From: Mesorhizobium sp. B2-1-1
Lineage (GTDB): Bacteria > Pseudomonadota > Alphaproteobacteria > Rhizobiales > Rhizobiaceae
Assembly: GCF_006442975.2 (NCBI RefSeq)
Contig: NZ_CP083954.1
Coordinates: 1,557,501 to 1,621,500, forward strand
Reading direction: 5' to 3'
Length of the DNA: 64,000 nt
Position 1 is the first letter of the stretch; each line of letters begins with the position of its first letter. The position numbers and the translations under genes were made by a program. This document shows, piece after piece, positions 1-13,700 of the stretch. A model generated the notes under the pieces. It saw only the letters and a list, made by a program, of their open reading frames with translations, was not told the origin of the DNA and did no database searches.

Positions 1-2377
<2,377 letters not shown>

Positions 2378-2563
2378 TCATTCCTTATGCCCATCGTGAA
2401 ACACGATGGTCTGGCCAGCGCTCACGCATGAGCGGCCCTTACGGGCCTATGCTCCGCGAGGGCGCCGGACGACCGGCGACGCGCAGTCGCGCTTGCGGGC
2501 TTTGCCCGAAAGCAAACTGTGGATGTCGCTCAGGCACAAAAAGACAGGTGAAGAGCAACGAGC

Positions 2564-2596
2564 CAATAGTGAATAGGCATCCCCTATTCACTATTG
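2564..2596. repeat. Perfect hairpin in the 23S-5S spacer
   Basis: Two 14-base arms, CAATAGTGAATAGG (2564-2577) and its exact complement (2583-2596), flank a 5-base loop. The hairpin lies between 23S and 5S, so it could be a processing stem of the rRNA precursor. The AT-rich arm differs from its GC-rich surroundings, so a dispersed intergenic palindrome is also possible. Confidence 0.6.
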
Positions 2597-2644
2597 CCTT
2601 CTGCCCAATCCCTAACCCAGCTTCTCGAATAACGTGCGTTTTGC

Positions 2645-2761
2645 CGACCTGGTGGTTATGGCGGAGCGGCTGCACCCGATCCCATTCCGAACTCGGCCGT
2701 GAAACGCTCCAGCGCTGATGGTACTTCGTCTCAAGACGCGGGAGAGTAGGTCGCTGCCAGG
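2645..2761 (+). rRNA. rrf: 5S ribosomal RNA
   Basis: The segment begins GACCTGGTGGTTATGGCGGA and contains the conserved CCGATCCCATTCCGAACTC loop. Its ends pair (GACCTGG with CCAGGTC), closing helix I of a 5S rRNA. Length is about 117 bases. It follows the 23S gene by about 270 bases and is followed by tRNA-fMet, the standard rhizobial operon order. Confidence 0.95.
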
Positions 2762-2966
2762 TCTGCCAAACGCACGTTAAACTCACATCCAATCGGATAG
2801 ATGTGAAATCTTCTCTTCACGAACAGGCCCGCCAACGGGACAACGGGCCGCGTAAGCGGCCCTTTCAATTTGGCGGCGCGAAGCAGGCAATCGCCCGCTT
2901 CCAAACATCGAAGCAGAAACACCTGCTTCCAGAGGTCGAAGCAAGCTCACGCTTGCTCATAGGTGG

Positions 2967-3043
<77 letters not shown>

Positions 3044-3063
3044 GTTTTATCATAACTCTCTAG

Positions 3064-3091
3064 CCGTCCCGGTCTAACCGGGGCGGTTTTT
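3064..3091 (+). terminator. Rho-independent terminator after tRNA-fMet
   Basis: The stem CCGTCCCGG (3064-3072) pairs with CCGGGGCGG (3078-3086) across a TCTAA loop and is followed by TTTTT. It would end rRNA operon transcription. The same hairpin is repeated exactly after attachment copy 2, so it belongs to the incoming element's arm rather than to the original chromosome. Confidence 0.85.
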
Positions 3092-3448
3092 GCGTTTGGA
3101 AGGGCACGCAATCGCCGCGGCGCACCATAGGGCGCATCACGGCTCCGAGAAGGTCGTGCGAAACGGGAGCGGGAGCAAGTTAGTGCGCCTAGGCGCGGTG
3201 TACCGCAGGCCTAAGGGGGAGCTATTATTGTTGACGATTACCGGTTGTAGGTGTTGGGACAAATAGAGCACCAAGGCCTGATGTCGGAGAAGACAGCTTT
3301 GCGCCCCCACTTCAGTCGCTCTGGCGCAGTTGCGGGGACAGCGTAGTTCAGCTTGGAATTACACTCTCAACCAAGCTGAGCGCGCATCATCCGCACGAAA
3401 CCTCCGGAAGAAGAAAAATCGCGGAAGCGACCATTGCGGTGAAAGCCG
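3092..3448. other. Intergenic stretch without a supported gene
   Basis: No convincing reading frame or RNA gene is seen between the terminator and the 3' end of the SARP-like regulator. Frames on the plus strand that start near 3330 run antisense through the regulator and have no recognisable content. Confidence 0.5.
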
Positions 3449-4492
3449 CTATCGATTGACCTGTATCTGTTCTTGCTTGCGCAGTGCTTCTATCTCGGCC
3501 TGCAGGACCTCCCGCGATCGCCGGGACATCTCGAAGGCCTCGGCGCATTGGCGATCGGCAAGGGCAAGGTTTTCTTTATCCTGGGTGATCAGGAGAAGGC
3601 GCGCGCTGTCAAAAAGCCTGAACGCCATCTCGTGCACGTCGGCCGGACGCCGCGCCAGGGCATCGAGCACAGCATCCGCCGTCCGAGAAACCATCGATCG
3701 GAAACCCATCGAAGCATCAAAGTCGTTTGCGTGGCCCGCGATCTGCGCCCTGTCCGCCCACAAAACGCATCCGCTGTCTGTATCGCTGACGGTGACAGAA
3801 AGCGAATTGATCGAGAAACAGTCACGGATGATCGCGCGAATTGCAACGGATCGATCAGCATCGTGGCGACGAGGGTGCTTGTTTTGTGGAACTGGACCCG
3901 CCTCGCGAAAGAAAACCGCGTCGACATGTGCCCTTACGGCTCTCGACGTCAACGCGAAGAACTTGCTGGCAAGTTGGCGGGCTCGGTGGCTTGGGTCCAG
4001 ATCCGCCGTGAAAGAGACGTTCCTTCGATGCGGAGCCAACGGTTTGGCGACAGAGTCAATGTCGTGGTCAAATGAGGCGCTGACAGCACTGCGATGTCTG
4101 CGAATCCAATCTGCGAACTGCCAGTCGGGAATGTCCAGATCCTCAAACAGTTCGGCGCTCGAAAAACTTGGATCCGAACAAGCCGGCGGTTCAAAGCAGG
4201 TTCGAAACAGCCGGGCGTCCAGTGACACGGATTGTCTGTCGGAGCGAAGCGCGTTGGCGTGGATGTCCAGGCTGCGCCTGATGTCGCAAAGAGCCTGACG
4301 AAGGCTGGCTGCCGCCTGATCGCTGCCGCGGTCGCTCCACAGCTTGTTCTGTAACCAGGTCCTGCCCCGGGAAAGCGTCGGCGAAAGGGCCAGCAAAGCG
4401 ATCACGCCGCGCGCTTTTTGCGAATGCGGGCTATAGTCGACACCGGCCGCGTCCAAAAGTCGAAATTGTCCCACCGCACGCAGTCTAAGCAT
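3449..4492 (-). CDS. SARP/BTAD-like transcriptional regulator
   Basis: A 347-residue protein. Its first ~95 residues look like the winged-helix N-terminus of SARP/BTAD-type activators: a short beta strand, SQKARGVIALLAL, RTWLQNKLWSDR and ASLRQALCDIRR, as in OmpR-like DNA-binding domains at the N-terminus of large rhizobial activators. The rest, ~100-347, is mostly helical and has no domain I can name; it ends in a short coiled coil (EVLQAEIEALRKQEQ). It has no signal peptide, so it is cytoplasmic. It is divergent from the giant Tat-protein gene 4789-14031 with a ~300-base shared upstream region, so it is the obvious candidate regulator of that block. The DNA-binding call is moderately firm; the regulated target is inferred from position. 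Confidence 0.7.
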   Translation of the reverse strand: MLRLRAVGQFRLLDAAGVDYSPHSQKARGVIALLALSPTLSRGRTWLQNKLWSDRGSDQAAASLRQALCDIRRSLDIHANALRSDRQSVSLDARLFRTCFEPPACSDPSFSSAELFEDLDIPDWQFADWIRRHRSAVSASFDHDIDSVAKPLAPHRRNVSFTADLDPSHRARQLASKFFALTSRAVRAHVDAVFFREAGPVPQNKHPRRHDADRSVAIRAIIRDCFSINSLSVTVSDTDSGCVLWADRAQIAGHANDFDASMGFRSMVSRTADAVLDALARRPADVHEMAFRLFDSARLLLITQDKENLALADRQCAEAFEMSRRSREVLQAEIEALRKQEQIQVNR

Positions 4493-4788
4493 GCGCGACC
4501 CCCAAACTCGCCATTAAAATCTACTTTGGCTATGGTTATGCGAAACGGCGTCGTTCAATCCCCAGGCAGAATTGGTAGCAACAGCCTGACAGGTTGAAAA
4601 GCACTTGTTCGCTCCGGCAGGTAAATATTTGTGACAGCTAAAGAATGCGAGAGCCGTGCTGGAGCCGGCGAGCCTTCAATAGTCGCACGATTGAGAATTG
4701 CCATGCTTGAAGAGCGTTCTTTTCACGATTTTTTCACGCGCGGCTGCCGATCGGAGGCGTTACCGTCTAGGAAGTGCGGGGGCGCGAA
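4493..4788. promoter_or_regulatory. Divergent upstream region of the regulator and giant-protein operon
   Basis: About 300 bases separate the divergent starts. The stretch is less GC-rich than its flanks, notably around 4510-4640 with AATATTTGTGAC, as expected for promoters. I cannot assign -35 and -10 boxes with confidence. A GTG codon at 4774 and the ATG at 4789 are both possible starts for the downstream gene. The GGGGG run a few bases upstream favours 4789. Confidence 0.4.
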
Positions 4789-7700
4789 ATGGGCGGGCGC
4801 TGGCGGACCAATCGACATTCAGGCGGCAAGAAACAGCCTGGCATCACGCGCCGGGATTTTCTGGGCGTCGCCTCGACGCCGGTCATCATCGCGGCAACCA
4901 ACGGTCTGGCATTTGCAGGCGATCTCCCGGACAAGGACTCTGGCGCCGACCTGCTTTTCATCCTGGCCCCGGATGAGCGCAGCGTTGTTGTCCGCCGGGT
5001 CCCGCCAAGCGGCTCCGGCAGTCATCAGGACTGGACGCTCGACGCAGCCGCGTTCGGCCCGGGCGCATGGTTCGACCTCCACGAGGATGAATATGCGGCG
5101 TGGGATGCGAGGGCCCAGGCGCTCAAGTTGCAAGACGGCGTGTTGCGCCGCCGCCTGACGGCGCGCGGAGCGTCGTGGGGCGGGCATGCCAAGGACACTT
5201 CAGGCGATCTGCTCAGTGTGACATTTGTCTTCGAATGTGTGGAGGGCGATCCATGGACAGTCGGTCTTTCGACAAATGTGTGGCCAAGCCCGACCCGTGC
5301 CGCGGGATTTCACACTGAACCGGAAAACCGCCAGCCGCTTCACGCATTTATCGCCAACCCTCAGGTCAAGCTGACGGAGCTGCTGTCGCAGCCTCGTATC
5401 CAAACCGCCCTTGACGTCATGCTCGACAGGCACGTCTCGGTCGACGACCAGATGGCCGTGAGCTTCAACGCCAATCTCGAATGGATCCTGGAGCCGGTCA
5501 GGTCAGGCGACCGCCCTATTGCGGCGTTCGACGGATCAGTCAGCGCACCCGTGGCCGTGGACAAGGAAGCGGCCGCGCTGGTTATTAAATGGCAAGCGCA
5601 GGCGGATGAAGCCGCGGGCCCGGGTAGGCGTCTCAGTGCGCGCTGTGCGGCGTTGTGGACTTCGCCATTCCAGATTGCCGGCAACGATGACGCGCCGTTG
5701 GTGTCGATCAGGCCGCTCGAAGGAGATCCCAAAGCCTCAAATCTTGGCGATTTGTTTGTCGGCCAGTTGGATCCGCAGTCCAGGGTCGTCAACGAGGGCG
5801 GAGCCGATTCCACATCGCTCATCGCCCTCTTCTCGGCGCCTGGCGCGGTTCTGGATTGCCGTTTGCGGGTGAGCACCGAGACCATAGCGCCAATCTGCAC
5901 TGGCATTCCGCTGGACGACGTGACGATCACGCGCATGGCGATGGGAAATGCGGACGATCAATGGCGCGACGTCATCATTGCCGACGCCGGCGGCAAGCGC
6001 TTAGGCGCTCAGGCGCCAGCCGGGGCTGCGCCTAAGGGACAGGAGCAGACGCCAGTCGCATCGAGCCCGCCAAAACCGGTCTGGATCAACACATTGATTG
6101 GCCGCATGGAGGTCGCCGCCTTGCCGCTCGATGCGGCTTTGGCCGTCAACCAGGCGCAAGAGGACGATGATGCCGCCTTGCAGGCCCGGCGCAAGTTCGA
6201 CGCGGTCTCGGCCGCCGCCATCGGCGATCGCGCCGGTGTGACGCAGCGGACTTTCTTCCTGCTCGCCGATCGCCCGCGCAAGGGCGACGCGACAGAGCGC
6301 AAAAAAAGCACGGACGCCGCGGCAGACTTCAATATCCTGCGTAGACTTTACGCCGACGTGGCCCTGCATGGGCTCGATACCGCGCTGCCGGATACGCGCG
6401 ACAGCGTCCTGACCGTCGCCGGCAGTCAGTTCAGGTTCATCCACAGCGACGGCAACGAACTCCCTGGCCTCATCCTGCCGGAAGTCGCGTGGAACACGCC
6501 TGACGGCTATCTTTGGCTGGGAGACCTGAGGAGGCCGAGAGAATTTGCCTGGCTCGATCTTGGCGGATCGACGCTTCATGCGCGCCGCGATTATGACCTG
6601 GTCGACATTCGCTTTCGCTTCGCCGATTTTGTCCTGGGCTTTTCGCTGGACACGGATGAGCAGGGGACTGTGCGCGGCATTGCCCGCACGTTGCGACCCG
6701 CGCGCGATGACGCTCGTCAGATAGCCGTGCGACGGCGCTTCGCCGAGCTAGGGGAAGATGCGGGCAAAAGCGGCCCTGACGACGATTTTGCGGACTCCAG
6801 ACCAATTCTGGCGGTCGAATTTCCGCCGCAGCATGTCATGGAGGAAGCATTCTTTCGCCAGGATGCCGAGCCTCTTCCCGATACGGACTGGCCCGAGCAC
6901 GAGGCCGATCTCGAGTCTTTCCTTGAGATGCTCAGGAAAGAGCCCAGCGCTGCCAATCGAGAGGCGGCACGCCGGGGAATTGGTGAGAAAAAGGTGGCTG
7001 AGGAAGCCAAGCGGTCCTCGAATACCAATGATCCCAAGCTTTTTGCGGACTTGCGAAACGCCTTGCTTGCGGCAACCGACTTGCCGGTTGACCAACGACA
7101 GTATTTTGGTCCGTATGCAATGTCGCTCCAGGCGATCAAGGTCGCGCGCGATTTCCAATCGGCACAGAGTGAGAAGTACCTTACTCAGATAGTTGCTCGT
7201 ATGCTCGCCAAGGCTGCCGAGGTTCAGCCGCCAGACATCGGGTCCTGGCAGCTGTCTACTTTGCTGCAGGCCGAGTCAGACGCCGAAAAGGTCTATCCGC
7301 TCTACCAGCTCTGGCGCGACGCGTTTCGCGCCTATGTCATCGAAACGCGTGGGCAGACGACGGCGGCTACTGCCACCGGCCAGCCGGAGCCGGACAAGAG
7401 CTTCGCCGAATTCATCAACCGCAACAGAAAACCCGTTCCCAGCGATTACTTGCCTTCGAAGGCGCTTGAGGACGAGTTTACCGGCGCATTCATCAAACAG
7501 ATATCAGGCCGCGAGCCATTCGACCGGCTTGCCATGGCCAGGCTTTCCGGAAAGAGCCTGCTAGCGTTCCGGGTGAATTTCGAGGCGGCGCCCGGCGACT
7601 CGGACGAGGTCAACGGCCTGCCGCGCTACGCGCGCGACAATATTAACTCGCCTGGTCCCGGCGTACAGCGGTTCGGCGCCATGCCATTTACGTTTGCCGC

Positions 7701-10700
7701 GCTCACGGACTGGTCACGCCATGAACCGCATGTGACCCAACGAGCGCGCAAACTTTACGAACCCCTGGCCTCAGGCGCCATCCCGCCTGTGATGGGGCGC
7801 GTGGCCAGTGTCGACGATCACGCCATTCTCATACAGCAGGGTTTCGAAGCCGGCGCCAAGTCATCGGAGGCGCATCTTGGTCAGGTCCGGGCTAGTCTGA
7901 CCAGACGTCCCAAAGGACTGGAGACGCAGATTGAAATCCCCTCTCGACTGATACTGTCGACGGCGCAAAACGCAATCTGGCAATCGCCGCGCAAGGTCAG
8001 CCGCAAAGCGCCGAAGGAGGGAGAGGCGGACGTCTTCGACACTGACCCTGTTTTGCCCGAAGCCGACATCGACTATGAGGCCTATGAACAGCTATGGACG
8101 GCGCGCCTGATCACGCAGGATGCCGAACCTGGTCTCAGGGCCATCTGGTCGCCTGATGCCCGGCCCGAGGCGATCGGATTTCTCGCGATCGGCGACGACA
8201 AGGTTCCACGCATTGCCGGGCCGCCGCCGCGCGGTCCCTGGTCACCATGGATATTGCGCCGCGAGCAAGTCGACGGCGTGCGGCTGGTCCCATCGAAGGT
8301 GCTGGAGGCCTCGCAATCTTCCAAGGCCACCGACCCTAACGCGCCTCCGGCGCAGGGCGCCCAGAGCCAGACCGGCGGTAAGACCGACGAGGAAGTCTGT
8401 CCTGTTCCGGCGCCGGACAGCCTGTCCGATCGCAATCGGACCCCGTCCATGTTCGAGCGGATATGCGACATTTTCAGGCTTCGTGCCCGCTACAACAATC
8501 AGGCGGATCTGCACACTTTCCGTACCTCGCTCGACGCCTATGACAGGCACGAACTGGTTCTGTTGTCCTCAGCCTACGGCCTGCCTGTCACCGGTCGCCG
8601 GCGGCAGATCGGCAACAGCGACAGCAATGCGGGAGACCTGATTGAAAAATCGGGTCAGTTCGAGCCCGGCGAGGATTTTCACCTCATCGATGCAACGTCG
8701 GATCTCGCCTATTATCGTCCAAAGCCCCTTGATGTCAGCGAATTGTCGCTGAGCGCGCTGGGCGGCTTCCTCGATCACGATACGAATTTCCTGCCGCCGG
8801 CTCCAGCTGTCACATATGATGGCAGGTCCCTGTTCGACGGCCTGTCGATAGAGCGGTGGCAGCATCTGATTGTGCTTGGCCGCGACGTTTTGGCGACGGT
8901 TGTCTATTCGGGATACCTGTTCCCCCTGGGGCACAAAGCGTCGCTGGTGAAGATCACCGAACGCATATTTGTGCGAATGAGGGGCGACCAGGCCAAGGCG
9001 CAGGATTTCGGCGTCAAGGCTGTGCTTCGCCAGCGCATGTTCGTCAGGGTCTCAGCACCCTCCAAAAAGTTCCCCGCGGTGGGGCAGCCCAACAAGGGCC
9101 GGCAATGGTGCGCCGAAGACGTGACAATGCTCACGCGCGAGACACCCGACATCGTCGACCCCACCCTGGAACTTGAGACGCGGCCGGAGCGCGCAAGCCT
9201 GAGCGGCCGCATATTCCTCGACAATCAGCCAGGTTTGGCGTTCTGGCCGCAGACGGCGATGACGGAAGAGGCGCGATTCCACTTTGAATTCACGCTAGAC
9301 GGCCGCCGCACGAAGATGCCGTTGATTTTCGTCGACCGGATCGCGGCCAAGAACAAGACATCGCTCAATGCGCTGCTCAGTTATTATCGCGGCTTGAGCG
9401 AAGAAGACTGGCGGACCTGCCTTCTGAGCGGCCAGACGCTGCGTTTTGCCGAGCCTGTCCAGGAAGGCGATACATCCTTTGCCGCCGACAGCATCGCCCT
9501 TGCTGTCGACGGACGAGCCAGTGACGACGGACAGCGCTGGGAAGGGCAGAACGACGTGGTGATCAACACGGGCGTTCTGGAAGGGGCTGACCAGCCGCCA
9601 TTCTATCCCGTAATGGCTTCGGCCGAAATCCACCTCGCACAGGCCGAAAGCATGTCTGGCGCTGCCATGGGCGCTGTCAGGGTGCGTTTCGATGGCAGTT
9701 ATGTGCGCAGCGGGTTTGCGCCTGCGCCAACCGAGACGGCGCCAGACACGGCGGCCCAGCAACCGGGCGGCGACGCAGCCATAGATAATGCAGCCGAGGT
9801 GTTTTTATACGTCGACATGCCCAGCCCGCCCAAGATGAGCATGGGTCCAAACGGCAACCAGTCTGGTGGTGTCGGGCGGCCGAACATGGACATCGTCGCG
9901 CTCAGCCGATCGAAAGGCATACTCGGTGCCCAACCCGGACAGCCCATCTACCAGTATGGCCCCGCGAAGGCCGCGGGACAGGGCTATGTGGCCTCGCCCG
10001 CCTTGGCTTCGGTCGCGAAGTACTTTTCGCTGCCGCCACCCCGGCAGCCGGTGTCCGGAGGCGGTCAGGTCGTCGCGGGCCAGGCAAGCGAAGCCACCAC
10101 CTCCAAGGTCTTCGAAAGCTTCTTCAGCGCTGACGCCAAGCTGCTGGGCGTCATCTCATTTCAATCGCTGATGCGCCTCTTGAAAATAGCGGGCGGCGTC
10201 GACGTCATGCCAGCCTTGAACGAGGTTGTCGACTACGGTTCGCAAGCGCTTTCCCAACTCGAGCAGGGGGCCGCCGGGGCGATCGAACTGCTTCAAGGCG
10301 AAATCCTCGCGCCGCTGCTGGATCTGGTTCGGACCGCTCGCAAGGAATGGTCCAAGATCGATCGCCGCCAGATCGGGGCTCAGGACAATGTCATCGATGA
10401 GTTCCAGAAGGTCTTGCCGAAGTTCCAGGCGACCTCGCTGCGCACGCTCTATCCCGAGATCGATCTTGGCCTGAACAATCTCGAGGCCGCGCTGCTCGAT
10501 GCCATGGGTGAGACGAACGCCGCAGCTCTCGTGGGCCGTCTCGCCGCCGTTCATGAGGCAGGCCGGCAGTTCATGCGCGAATTGGCAAGGCTTGCGGCCA
10601 ACCCGGTTGAGCGCATCGAACAGGCCGCCCGGGGCCAGTTTGACAATGTCGTCGGCGACATGCAGGCGCAGGTCATCAGATATCAACAAAAGGCGCGGGA

Positions 10701-13700
10701 TTTCGTTGCAAGCCTGAAGGCGACCAAGCACGACCTGGCGCAAGCATTGATCGGCTACGTTGCCGAGGATTTGCCATGGGAGGAAATCGCCGCGATCGTT
10801 GAGGTCGCCGAACAGGGCTCGACATTGGCGAACCTGGCAAAGGAGACGCTCGATGGGCTCCTGGCGATCGATGTCGACTTGTCGAAGGAACTTGGCGAGC
10901 TTGCCAAAGGCACCACCGATCCCGCGACCGGGCTCAAGAAAATCGTCGCGGAACTGATCGGTAAGGCGATTGACGCAGCAAACAAGGTTGAAGCCGACAA
11001 GCTTGGCGAACCCTACTACTACTACTACGAACTTCCCGAGACGACGCAAGCAAAAGCGATACTGAAAGCCGCCGTCGAAAGCTACAAAGGCCGCCTCGAC
11101 GAGGCCAAGGCAAGTGCCGGCGCATGGCTTGACGGTGCTTCGCCGCCGCCCGAGTGGGCGGCATGGGTCGCGCGTGTACGCGCAATTCTCCGCCTGATCG
11201 AATTGCTCCGGGAACTGGCGAGTTCAAACAGTCAGCCACGCGTCTTTGCCATACTGGTGCAACTGGGTCGCGACTATCTGGGCGTTGACCTCGATGCAGG
11301 CAAGAAAGAGCTCGAGAATGCCATTCAGGCGCAAGCGGCGCAGATCAAGGAGTGGATTGACGCCATCCTCAGCCGCTTGGTGGCGGTCGCAGCGGGCGCA
11401 ATCACTTCAAACACCGACATCAACCCGAAGCTGCCCGCCGCCGTCGTGGCATCCTGTGTCGCGCAGCTTCCCGTCAAGGACAAAGACCAGGCCGGGCTCG
11501 CCGCGACGACCATCGCTAGCCTCTCGCCGAAGCATTTCCTCGCGGATTTCGCGAGAAGCGCGGCCGACACATTCAAGCTTGCCGACGATCTCCACACCGC
11601 GCAGACGCAGCTGTCGGCGATCAATGGAAGCCAGGGCGTGCGCGCGGCCATCGACGATTTCGTCAAGGCACTTCAAGCTTATCGCGAACTCTTCTGCGAG
11701 ACAGCGGCGATTGCCGGGCATGCTCAATCCGCGCATGCGGAATTGACCAAACTCGCGCAAGGTCACGGAAATCCGCCCGTCATGACGGGCGAGGACATTA
11801 TCGCGGCCGCAATGCGGCTGCGTGTTCTTGCCGACGAGATCGAGCAAGGTCTGCTGCGCATGCGCAGCCGCATTGTCGTCCTTGTCACCCTGCTTGCGGA
11901 CCATCTCGATGTCATCGCGGCGGCGGCCGCTGCCGGGGCCTTGGCGAGCGCGTTCGGCGATGACTTGAAGAGCGAGCTCAAACAATGGGATCTATCGGCC
12001 GCTTCGGCGCTCAGGGTCTCACTGAACACTCTGTTTCGCTGGACCAGGGTGGTGGAAACCGTCGGTGCGCCTTCGGTTGGCGCCATTCTTGGCCTGGCTG
12101 CCAAGATCGTTCGCGATCAGATCCCCAACGCGTTCGATGTAGAGCGTGAGAACCTGGCGGTCTCGCTGGAGAAACTTGACGACGAGTGCGGCCGGCTGGC
12201 CGCAACGGTCGGCAATCTGAGCTTGCCGTCCCCGGTGACCGACGAGACAGTCGCGCAGTTGCTTGACGCCAAACTCGCGAACACGACCGTCACGGTGCGC
12301 GACCTGTTCGAGAACGATGACAGTCTCGCCAGGACTGACAAGATCGAACTGGCGCTTCAGCGCGTATCAACAAGCTATGCAGCACTTCTCGCACGCGCCA
12401 CGGGATTGTCAAAGATCCTCGCCGAAGAAGCCCTCGATGGACCGGTGCATGACCTGCTCCAGGTTCTGAGCGAAGCCTATGTCAAGGTGAAGGCTCTGCG
12501 CGACAAGATTGCCGCCGATGCCCCGAACTATGCCACCGCAGGACCTATCATCCTACGGGCGCTCCTGATTGAGCCGCTGGCCCGCGACTGCGACCCGCTC
12601 AAGCCTGGCTGCGACGACAGACTGACCGTGGAAACCAAGGCGGTCGGATCGCTCGCCAATGTGCCTACGCCGACTACGACGGCGCGCAAGCAGTTGCAGG
12701 CATTCTGCGACTCCATCTCTGGCGGGCGCTCCGCCATTGAGAACATTTTCATCAACGTTCAGAAGATCTGGGACGACATATCGCGCGGGGAACTGGCATC
12801 CCTGGTCGACATCGGGGCGCTGCGAGACCAGGTCGAAGAACTCATTTCCGAACTGGTGCCGGTCAAACGGACACTTAGCTATGCCTTGGGTTTTGATTTC
12901 GACGGCGACAAGCTCGCGAAGCTGACGGGCGGCGTCTTTGTGCCAAGACCGCCAAGCAGGTTCGAGCTGGCAATGACGGCCACGATCAATCTGCTCACCG
13001 CCAAGGCCGAGATGAAGGCAAAGGGTCGCATTGGGCCGTTCGACGTCAAGCTGATCGGAAATGTCTTTGACGCAGTGACCTTGATCTTCGACGGCGTCGA
13101 TTTTGGTTTCGAACTGGGTGGATCGCCTCGCTTCGACGTCCACTACCGCGACTTCCAGATCGGTGAAAAACTGAAATTCGTAGAAAAGCTGCAGTCCTAC
13201 ATGACGCCTTCCAAGGATGGCAGCGGCTTCTTCATCGAGCCCATGAAGGGCAGGCCCGGCATCCTGGCAGGCTACGGCATCAATCTCGGTACGATCCAGC
13301 TGGGTGGCGTGGCTTTTTCCAACGTGCTCCTCAACGCCGCGGCGGAATTGCCTTTTGATGGGGACGCGGCGCTGTTTCGTTTCGCGCTCGGCCGCCCATT
13401 GGCGCCTTTCCTCATCTCTGTACCGCCCTATGGCGGCGGCGGCTTCGTTGCGATCTACGCGGATGCGCAAGGGTTTCGAGGGTTCGAGGCGTCGTTCGAG
13501 TTCGGCGGGGTCGCGGACTTCTCAACCGGACCGCTCGTGGCCCAGGGCCGCCTTACCAGCGGCTTCTATATCCGGTCGATGCAGGTTGTCTCCAATGGCA
13601 GCCGCCGCACACTGACAGACATCTACGGAACATTCTTCGTCGGCGGCGAGGCAAGCATCTGGATATTCAGCTTCTATGCGTCGCTCTATGTCCGGCTTGG

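Noticed and set aside
3330..4298. A 322-codon plus-strand frame
   Set aside because: Antisense to the SARP-like regulator, Ser/Arg-rich, without a domain or ribosome site.
10156..13470. Long minus-strand frames of 297 and 305 codons
   Set aside because: They are antisense to the giant protein gene, which has a continuous frame, a signal peptide and coupled translation with its partner.
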